NCBI GenBank assembly: GCA_031257955.1
Contig: JAIRNQ010000014.1
Location: forward strand, 1 to 21,686
Length of the DNA stretch: 21,686 bases
Source: Deltaproteobacteria bacterium
GTDB lineage: Bacteria; Desulfobacterota; Desulfarculia; Adiutricales; Adiutricaceae
Direction of reading: 5' to 3'
The notes below the pieces were generated by a model. It was not told the DNA's origin and made no database searches. It saw only the letters and a program-made list of their open reading frames with translations. Below are positions 7,577 through 13,949 of this stretch, piece by piece. Numbering within the stretch: the stretch's first letter is position 1; each line of letters begins with the position of its first letter. Position numbers and translations under genes: made by a program.

Positions 7577-7744
7577 GGCCGGCCTTGGGCCGGCCTTGGG
7601 CTGGCGGCGGGCTGCTCGGCGTTGGTCGGGCTATATTGGAGAGGCGGGGTTTCCCGCACCTCCCACGGGCCGGCCTTGGGTTGGTCGGCGTTGGTCGGGC
7701 TATATTGGGTGGGCGGGGCTACCCGAGTCTCCCACTGGCCGGCC
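7577..7744. repeat. GC-rich tandem repeat inside the importer operon
   Basis: Two units (7596-7675 and 7676-7744) share a core CGGCGTTGGTCGGGCTATAT (at 7617 and 7686, 69 bp apart) and each ends in GGCCGGCC. The first unit carries about 11 extra bases. Two further GGCCGGCC copies lie at 7577 and 7588. The array fills most of the gap between ATPase A and permease B, and is transcribed with them. Confidence 0.75.
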
Positions 7745-7762
7745 TTGGCCGGGCGGGGGGAC

Positions 7763-8581
7763 TCACATCTCCCGCTCGCCGGCGGTGAAGGCTTTTAGGG
7801 CTTCCTCCCGGACCGCCTCTTGGCACTCCTGCCGCAAGGCCTGGTATTGGGGCGAGGCCAGAAGCTTGTAGTTTCGGGGCCTGGGCAGATCGACTTCCAG
7901 GACTTTTTTGATGGCCGCTGGCCGGGTGGTCATGACGTAGACTTTGGAGGCCAGGAATATGGCCTCGTCGAGGTCGTGGGTAATAAAAAACACTGTCGGT
8001 TTGGTGCGATCGTAGACCTCGAGGAGAAACTGGTGGGCCATGGTTTTGGTCAGGGCGTCCATGGCCCGGAACGGCTCGTCCAGGAGAAGGACCTTGGGGC
8101 GGTTCATCATGGCTCGGGCTATTTCCGCCCTGCGGCGCATGCCAGAACTGACCCGGCCGGGGTAATCGGAGGCGATCCCGGAAAGGCCCATGGTCTCAAG
8201 CATATCGAGTGCCTCTTTCTTGGCCTGGTCCGGGGCCAGCCGGCCTTGGGCCAGGGGCCCGAAGGTAACGTTTTCCAGTATGGTCATCCAGGGAAAGAGG
8301 GCCCCGTTTTGGAAGACGACAATGCGATCGGCGCCGGGTTTGGCCGGTTTGCCGGGGCTGGAGAGTTCTTCCCCGTCCAGGAGGATCGTCCCGCCCGTAA
8401 GATCGTGAAAGCCGGCTATGGCGTTTAAGAGAGTGGTTTTGCCGCAACCGGACGGGCCGACCAGAACGCAGAACTCCCCCGGGCCGATTTCCATCGAGCA
8501 ACCGTCGAGGGCGACTATGGCCGCCTCGTCGGGGTTATAGATTTTTGTCGCGCCCCGAACGCTTATGGCCCCTAAGCCCAT
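7763..8581 (-). CDS. NitT/TauT-type ABC importer ATPase A (altered signature motif)
   Basis: ATP-binding subunit, 272 residues. Walker A GPSGCGKT at 42-49, Q-loop Q91, Walker B VLLLDE at 164-169 and a normal H-loop THD with H202. The signature motif reads VSSGM (144-148) instead of LSGGQ/LSGGM, so its first glycine is replaced by serine. ATG 8581 is followed directly by the conserved N-terminal strand, so this start is sound; the ribosome binding site is weak (GGGGG about eight bases upstream). ATPase B has the converse pattern, a normal signature and no switch histidine. The C-terminal segment (LPRPRNYKLLASPQYQALR) is typical of TauB/SsuB relatives. Confidence 0.92.
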   Translation of the reverse strand: MGLGAISVRGATKIYNPDEAAIVALDGCSMEIGPGEFCVLVGPSGCGKTTLLNAIAGFHDLTGGTILLDGEELSSPGKPAKPGADRIVVFQNGALFPWMTILENVTFGPLAQGRLAPDQAKKEALDMLETMGLSGIASDYPGRVSSGMRRRAEIARAMMNRPKVLLLDEPFRAMDALTKTMAHQFLLEVYDRTKPTVFFITHDLDEAIFLASKVYVMTTRPAAIKKVLEVDLPRPRNYKLLASPQYQALRQECQEAVREEALKAFTAGEREM

Positions 8582-8696
8582 GGTAAGGCCCCCGATTCCG
8601 TCAATTCCGCCGGCCGGCCAAGGCTAACCCCGGCCGGCCAAGTGTTTAAGATAATGCCCATTACAAGCAACCTTTAGAAGGAAACATTGGAGTTGG

Positions 8697-9593
8697 CTAG
8701 GCTTCCTTGACCTTCCACTTGATTAGAAAGTTCCCCACCAGCCTGATGGCTAGGCTGCTGAGGGACCCGACCACGCCCAGGGTAAACATGGCGATGATAA
8801 TTACCGGGTATTGGACCAGAATGTAGCTGTCCCAGATCAAGTAGCCCAGACCGTATTCGCCGGCCAGCATTTCCCCGGCCACCAGGGAAAACCAGGCGTA
8901 GCCCATGCTGATCTGCAGGCCGGTAAAGACGAAGGGCATGGCGCCCGGCCAGACGATTTTCCGAAAAAGTTGGCTCTCCGAGGCCCCCAGGCAGGCGGCG
9001 GCCCTAAAGTAGCCACGGTCTATGGACTTGACGCCCAGCCAGGAGTTTAGGAGGGTGGCGAAAAAACTCCCCAGGAAAGTGAGAAACACGATCGAGGTCT
9101 CCCGGCCCGGCCACATAAGAATGGCCAAGGGGACCCAGGCCAACATGGGTATGGGCCTTAGGAGCTCCAGCACCGGAAAGGTGTAATCGCAGAAGGTTTT
9201 CTTCCAACCCATCAGTAGGCCCAAGGGGACGCCCAGGCCGGTGGCCAACACGAAGGCCAGAAACACGCGCAAACAACTAAGCCCGATGTGTTTGTAATAC
9301 TCGACAGTGAAGAGGGAGATGCCGTAAGTGGGCTCTCTGGAAAACCATTCTCCGATGGTTTCCAATGGGCCAGGGAGTTTCGAGAAGAGGGGAACCTTCA
9401 AGACCGTGGTTAAGAGATGCCAGAGGACCAGAAAGCCCAATATACCGGAGAGATTTAACCACGGGGCGGTGCCGGTTAGCCATTTGGCCAAGGGGCCTTT
9501 AACTCGGAAGGGGATCTGGGGCTCGGTCAGCGGGACTTCGGCCAGGGGCAAGCTTTTTCCGGCAGGGAGGATGTCGGATGGGTTGTCGGTCAT
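8697..9593 (-). CDS. NitT/TauT-type ABC importer permease A
   Basis: Inner-membrane subunit of the SsuC/TauC family, 298 residues from ATG 9593. A 45-residue, Pro-rich N-terminal part precedes the first membrane helix (about 47-64). The EAA loop is at about 197-222 (RAAACLGASESQLFRKIVWP). I chose ATG 9593 because GGTG lies upstream at about the right distance; GTG 9602 and TTG 9605 are alternatives. It follows the binding-protein gene after a 220-bp gap holding a strong hairpin. Together with ATPase A it forms one of two similar permease/ATPase pairs. Confidence 0.9.
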   Translation of the reverse strand: MTDNPSDILPAGKSLPLAEVPLTEPQIPFRVKGPLAKWLTGTAPWLNLSGILGFLVLWHLLTTVLKVPLFSKLPGPLETIGEWFSREPTYGISLFTVEYYKHIGLSCLRVFLAFVLATGLGVPLGLLMGWKKTFCDYTFPVLELLRPIPMLAWVPLAILMWPGRETSIVFLTFLGSFFATLLNSWLGVKSIDRGYFRAAACLGASESQLFRKIVWPGAMPFVFTGLQISMGYAWFSLVAGEMLAGEYGLGYLIWDSYILVQYPVIIIAMFTLGVVGSLSSLAIRLVGNFLIKWKVKEA

Positions 9594-9775
9594 CGGCGTC
9601 ACCAAAAACGGCTAAACGGAAGTATTCAGACCCGACCGCCAAGGCCCCATAAACGGGTCCAGGAGGCCCTAGGAGACAAGTTTCGATCAGGGTGGCTAGG
9701 GGAGTATAGCCTGGAGGCCAAAATAGCGTGTTGGGCCTCTGGGCAAGTTCTGGGGCTAAAGCCCCGCCCAAGCCG

Positions 9776-9805
9776 GCGGACGGGCCCGCGGGCGGGCCCG
9801 TCCGC
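9776..9805 (-). terminator. Perfect 14-bp GC stem between binding protein and permease A
   Basis: GCGGACGGGCCCGC (9776-9789) is followed after two bases by its exact inverse (9792-9805). It lies just after the binding-protein stop on the minus strand, with no T-run. It may slow transcription or protect the upstream mRNA, which would raise binding protein over membrane subunits, a common arrangement in importer operons. Confidence 0.6.
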
Positions 9806-9814
9806 GCCCGGGGA

Positions 9815-10924
9815 TTATTTAAACGGGCTGTCTTCGGGTTTGGCCCCGTAGATATAGCCCAAGGTAGCCTTGTCGTCCACCGGGGTGTAGCCGGCTTCCT
9901 TAAAGACTTCCCTGGCCAGCGAATCGTCCACCACCCAGTCTTTGAGCTGGGGGACGGCGATAACTTTTTCCTCGTAAAGGAAGGGAGCGACGCTGGCGAT
10001 GTTCTCTTTCTCCAGTTTATTGAAATAAAAGGATTTCCACTCCCTGACCGGGTCTTTTCTGTCAACAGGCACTTGGCCATATATTGAGTACCAGAGGATG
10101 TTTTTGTCGATCCCGGTCGCATACTTGGCAACCATTTCGATAACTTCTTTCTGGTTTTTGGGATCCAAGACAAAACGCTGGGCCTCCAGTTCGGAACGGA
10201 CGTAACCCTTGGCCGCTTCCGGGTGGTTCTGGATAAAGTCGTTGCGCAGGACCAGTATGCCCAGATCGTAGTTGTCGGCGGCGCTCCCGTCGGCGGCTAT
10301 GCGCACGTAACCCTCGCCAACGTTGTCGGCTATCCTGGATACGGTAGGCTCCCAAGCCGAGGCGGCGTCAAGCTTGCCGGTCCTAAAGTTGGTGGCGATG
10401 ACTTCGATGGACTGGTTCAGATACTCCTTGGGTTTGACGTTGTATTTGTTGAAGAAGCGGCGCAGGTATTGGTCAGAGGCGCTTCCCTTCGGGGCGGCGA
10501 TGGTCTTGCCGTCCAACCAGCGGGCCAGTTCCTCGACGCTTTTAAATTCCGGGGCGTCCTTGCGAACCAATACCAGCGAGCAGCGTGTGCCGTCGCTCAT
10601 GCCCAGGGAAGCCACGATCTTAATCTCGGCCTGATCGTCCTTGGAGGCTAGGATGGTGGCCGGCATGATGCTCATGTAACCGGCCACGGCTTTGCCGGCC
10701 AACATGTTATTGGCCACGATGGTCCCCTGGAGGGCCGGGCTAAATTCAAGCTCGGTCCCTTCGGGCATATACTTCTTCCAGAGCCCCAGCTCGGCGTTGA
10801 CGGCCACCGGGTAGCTAATGGTGTCATAGGGTTGGAAGCCGATGGTGAACGACTCGGCCGAAACTGGGCCGGCCTGGGCGAAAGACACGGCCAGCGTCAG
10901 GACTAGAAGGTAAACGCGTTTCAT
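9815..10924 (-). CDS. Periplasmic substrate-binding protein, NMT1/SsuA/TauA-like
   Basis: A 369-residue binding protein that starts the import operon. The signal peptide has MKR, a hydrophobic core and a probable cleavage site after VSA at residue 23. The mature start (FTIGFQPYDTISYPVAVNAELGLWKKY) and the middle (KTIAAPKGSASDQYLRRFF, then KLDAASAWEP) match the NitT/TauT binding-protein fold. GAGG lies a few bases before ATG 10924. No conserved lipobox is present, so it should be a free periplasmic protein. Likely substrates of the family are sulfonates, nitrate, bicarbonate, thiamine precursors or aromatic acids; the sequence alone does not choose among them. No desulfonation or other catabolic gene lies nearby to help. 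Confidence 0.9.
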   Translation of the reverse strand: MKRVYLLVLTLAVSFAQAGPVSAESFTIGFQPYDTISYPVAVNAELGLWKKYMPEGTELEFSPALQGTIVANNMLAGKAVAGYMSIMPATILASKDDQAEIKIVASLGMSDGTRCSLVLVRKDAPEFKSVEELARWLDGKTIAAPKGSASDQYLRRFFNKYNVKPKEYLNQSIEVIATNFRTGKLDAASAWEPTVSRIADNVGEGYVRIAADGSAADNYDLGILVLRNDFIQNHPEAAKGYVRSELEAQRFVLDPKNQKEVIEMVAKYATGIDKNILWYSIYGQVPVDRKDPVREWKSFYFNKLEKENIASVAPFLYEEKVIAVPQLKDWVVDDSLAREVFKEAGYTPVDDKATLGYIYGAKPEDSPFK

Positions 10925-10996
10925 GGAATCCTCGGGAAAAAAGGCCTGAGATTAGTCAGGGAGTAATTAAATAAAAGATGAACGACAAATGAAATG

Positions 10997-11019
10997 GCGA
11001 TATATTTATGGCGTATCGC
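10997..11019 (-). promoter_or_regulatory. Dyad in the importer operon leader
   Basis: GCGATA (10997-11002) and TATCGC (11014-11019) form a 6-bp dyad separated by 11 bases, about 75 bases upstream of the binding-protein start. The position fits a regulator site, but no clear -10/-35 pair was identified. Confidence 0.35.
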
Positions 11020-11052
11020 AACGAAACGGTTTTTTGTAGCGCTTAGGCTAGG

Positions 11053-11099
11053 CCCCAAAAAAAAGAAAAAGGCCAGGAAACCTTTGGTTTCCTGGCCTT
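11053..11099 (-). terminator. Strong Rho-independent terminator of the exporter operon
   Basis: A perfect 14-bp stem (11069-11082 with 11086-11099, three-base loop) is followed on the minus strand by TTTTTCTTTTTTTT. It ends transcripts coming from the exporter operon before the importer promoter. Confidence 0.92.
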
Positions 11100-11402
11100 C
11101 GGTGTTTCGATGGGCCGGAGAAAAAAAGCTGTGTAAATGGTCGTGGGGACTTGGGTTAGGCCCGGGCCATAATCGGACAAGATCCAGGTAAGCCCTGGCC
11201 GGGGACGGCCTTGGATGGTCGTTCGGTAGGTCCAAACCGTCCCTTGGAAGTTAATATAATTAAACGGTCTTTATAATAACCAAGTTACCGGAGTTTTGTC
11301 AAATTTTTTGGCGGGGGGGGCGGGCAGGCGCGGCGGGTTGGGGGTGTTGTCGGCCAGGGGGCAGCGGCCAGTCAGGCCGTTGATTGGCGCGACTGGGCGG
11401 CC
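11100..11402. other. Intergenic stretch without a gene
   Basis: The part at 11240-11300 is AT-rich and holds TATAAT-like boxes but no gene follows on the plus strand. The part at 11300-11400 is G-rich on the plus strand. Confidence 0.4.
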
Positions 11403-12656
11403 TCAGCCCAGGTTGCGGCGGAAGAGCCAGCCGGAGAAGGTCATGGAGGCGACGCCGATGGCCAACAGGGGCCAAGCGTTAAGCCAAACTTCATGGGCCG
11501 GCATGTTTTTCAGGAAGACGCCGTTTAGGATGATCAGGGCATGCTTTAAGGGGTTTAAGATAACGGCTTGCTGAAGCCAGGCGGGCATGTTTTCGATCGG
11601 GGCGGCGAAGCCTGAGAGGGCGACCGAGGGGACCATGAACATGAAGACCCCGACGATGGCTTGCTGCTGGTTTTTGACGATGGAGGAGACAAAAAAACCA
11701 AAGCCGATGATGGAGAATGAAAAGAGAAGCACCCCGGTCATTAGAAGGAGAAGGGATCCGCGCATGGGAACGCCGTAGATAAGGCGGCCCAAGCAGTATA
11801 TTAGCATTGACTCAAAAACGGCAACAGACATGGCCGGAATGAGTTTCCCGATGATGATTTCGGCCGGGGTGAAGGGGGAGACCAGAAGCTGCTCGAAGGT
11901 CCCCAATTCCTTTTCCCGGGCCAGGGACATGGCCGAGATGTTTAGGGTGGTAATCAGAGTGATAATGGCCATGAGGGAGGGGATGATGGTCCAGACGTAG
12001 AACAGATCCGGGTTAAACCAGTGGCGGACGGAGACTTCCATGTCCAGTCCGGCGGACAAGGCCCCGCTTTGGCCGGAGGCCAAGGCGGAACTTGAGCCGG
12101 AGGCGGTGGCGGAGCTTTGGTCCTGGGCGGAGGCCGCCAGGCCGGAAGCGGCCAGGGCTGAAGCCGTTGAGGCGGAAGCCGTGGGGGCTGGGGCCGAGCT
12201 AACTTCGAGGGAATAATCCTGGACGATCTCGGTCAGGTAGGCGGTGACTATCTGGACGGCGTTGGAGCGCCGCCCGTCGGAGAGTACCTGGAGGCTGGCC
12301 CCCTTTCGGTTTTCGATGTCGGCGGAAAAGTCTTGGGGGAAGGTTATGCCCAGCAAGGCCTCTTGATTGTCTATGACTCGGCTAAGTTTTTGGGGGCTGT
12401 CGGTCAGGATGATATCGGAGAAGTAATCGGATCCGGCTATCCGCGAGGTGAGCTCGTGGCCGTGAATGCCCATGTCCCGGTTTAGTATGACCACCGTGAC
12501 GTTTTTAACCTCCAGGGTCACAGAATAGGCGAAGAGCAGAAGTTGCAAAATCGGAGGCACGATAAGGACGGAGCGGGCCCTAGGATCCCTCAACAGTATC
12601 AAGAGTTCCTTAACGATCAACGTTCTGATTCTTCCGATTACCGTCAAAATGGCCAT
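11403..12656 (-). CDS. ABC-2 type exporter permease, YbhR-like, with a Ser/Ala-rich insert
   Basis: Inner-membrane permease of the ABC-2 (YbhR/YhhJ) family, 417 residues. An N-terminal membrane helix (about 30-47) is followed by a large periplasmic domain and then five helices from about 220 on. The loop motif REKELGTFEQLLVSP after the second helix and NPLKHAL near the end are typical. E. coli YbhR is about 368 residues; the extra length is mostly a low-complexity stretch at residues 153-205 (12042-12200) made of Ser, Ala, Gly, Thr and Gln, inside the periplasmic domain. Last gene of the exporter operon, 52 bases after the preceding permease. It probably pairs with that permease to form the membrane channel. 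Confidence 0.9.
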   Translation of the reverse strand: MAILTVIGRIRTLIVKELLILLRDPRARSVLIVPPILQLLLFAYSVTLEVKNVTVVILNRDMGIHGHELTSRIAGSDYFSDIILTDSPQKLSRVIDNQEALLGITFPQDFSADIENRKGASLQVLSDGRRSNAVQIVTAYLTEIVQDYSLEVSSAPAPTASASTASALAASGLAASAQDQSSATASGSSSALASGQSGALSAGLDMEVSVRHWFNPDLFYVWTIIPSLMAIITLITTLNISAMSLAREKELGTFEQLLVSPFTPAEIIIGKLIPAMSVAVFESMLIYCLGRLIYGVPMRGSLLLLMTGVLLFSFSIIGFGFFVSSIVKNQQQAIVGVFMFMVPSVALSGFAAPIENMPAWLQQAVILNPLKHALIILNGVFLKNMPAHEVWLNAWPLLAIGVASMTFSGWLFRRNLG

Positions 12657-12669
12657 GGTCGCGCCAATT

Positions 12670-12718
12670 GGGCCCTCCCGGGAGGGCCCCGGGCCGTTTG
12701 GGACTGGCCTAGGCCAGT
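12670..12718. repeat. Two perfect palindromes between the exporter permease genes
   Basis: GGGCCCTCCCGGGAGGGCCC (12670-12689) is a perfect 20-base palindrome, and ACTGGCCTAGGCCAGT (12703-12718) a perfect 16-base one that includes the stop codon of the upstream permease. Both would fold in the operon mRNA just before the YbhR-like start. Confidence 0.65.
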
Positions 12719-13818
12719 GTTTTGTCGGTCTTCCTAGCCGTGATCAGAAAAAAGGCCAGCCCGAGAATGGCCAAGTTGGCGCTGGAATGCAAGAATATCG
12801 GCCAGACGTTGCCGGTCAGGAACACGGTTTTGAGGGCGTCCACGAAATAGCGGGCCGGGACCAGTCTGGTGATGGCCTGGAGGACCTCGGGCATGGAAGT
12901 GATCTCGAAGATCACTCCGGAAAGCAGAAACGAAGGGAGAAAGCCACTGATTAGGGCAAGTTCGGCAGCCAGGAATTGGTTTTTCGTGAGGGTCGAGATT
13001 AAAAGGCCTTGGCCCAGGGCGGTTATAAGGAAGAGCGAACCGATGCCCATGAAGACCGGGAAGCTACCCCGGAAGGGCACGCCGTACCAGAAAATAGTGA
13101 TCGCCCAGCACAGAAGCATGGAAATAATGGCCAAAACGAAGTAGGTGAAGAGCTTGGCCGTGATGATTTGGTAAATGCCGGCCGGGGTGGCCATGAGGCT
13201 TTCCATGGTCCCCCGTTCCCATTCCTTGGCGATGACCAGGGCGGTCAGGATAACCCCGGTGATGGTCAATATGACGGAAATGGATCCGGGGAGAAGGTAA
13301 TGGGAGCTTATGAGGGCCGGGTTGTACCAGGATCTTGACTCCAGGGTAATGGGCTGAAAAGCCGGAAGGCCCCGTTCGGCCAAAAGCCCTTGCCGCCAGT
13401 TGAGTAGGGCCATCAGGGCGTAGGCCCTGACCAGGGTGGCCGTGTTGCCGTCGGATCCGTCGGTGACCAATAAAATGGTGGCCTTTTGCCCTGACAAGAG
13501 GCAACGGCTGAAGTCGGCGGGTACGACTATCAAGCCTTTTAGACGCGAGGCGGTAATTTCGTCTTGGAACTGCCTGACGTCTCGACCCGATTCCACCTCG
13601 AAGTACTTGGAGTTGCGAAAAGCCGCCAGAAGGGAGACGGCCTGGGGTTCGTCGCCCTCCACCACCACGCCGATCTTAAAACTCCCCACGTCCAGGTTTA
13701 CCCCGTAGCCGAAGATGAACATCAAAACCAACGGCAGGAGCAAAGTCATGAAGATGGTGGCCGGATCCCTCCCGACTTGAAGAAATTCTTTTTTGATTAA
13801 AGCCTTTAAAATACGCAT
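12709..13818 (-). CDS. ABC-2 type exporter permease, YbhS-like
   Basis: Inner-membrane permease of the ABC-2 family, 369 residues, close to the length I recall for E. coli YbhS. MRILKALIKKEFLQVGRDP is the usual cytoplasmic start, followed by a membrane helix (about 21-41), a periplasmic domain to about 170, and five or six helices. AKEWERGTMESLMATP is the family loop after the second helix, and LVPARYFVDALKTVFL the conserved segment near the end. It lacks the Ser/Ala-rich insert of its neighbour. It begins 131 bases after the ATPase gene and precedes the YbhR-like gene. Confidence 0.92.
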   Translation of the reverse strand: MRILKALIKKEFLQVGRDPATIFMTLLLPLVLMFIFGYGVNLDVGSFKIGVVVEGDEPQAVSLLAAFRNSKYFEVESGRDVRQFQDEITASRLKGLIVVPADFSRCLLSGQKATILLVTDGSDGNTATLVRAYALMALLNWRQGLLAERGLPAFQPITLESRSWYNPALISSHYLLPGSISVILTITGVILTALVIAKEWERGTMESLMATPAGIYQIITAKLFTYFVLAIISMLLCWAITIFWYGVPFRGSFPVFMGIGSLFLITALGQGLLISTLTKNQFLAAELALISGFLPSFLLSGVIFEITSMPEVLQAITRLVPARYFVDALKTVFLTGNVWPIFLHSSANLAILGLAFFLITARKTDKTLA

Positions 13819-13949
13819 GGGGTGCTGTCGCCAGGGACGATGGGGTTATTTGTCGGCCAATTTCGCTCCCGCCTGTCTGTTTTTAGTCCGCCTGGCCTAT
13901 TTTGGCCCGCCGAACTCATGGATATTCTAGCCAGTGGCCTAAACCCGGC

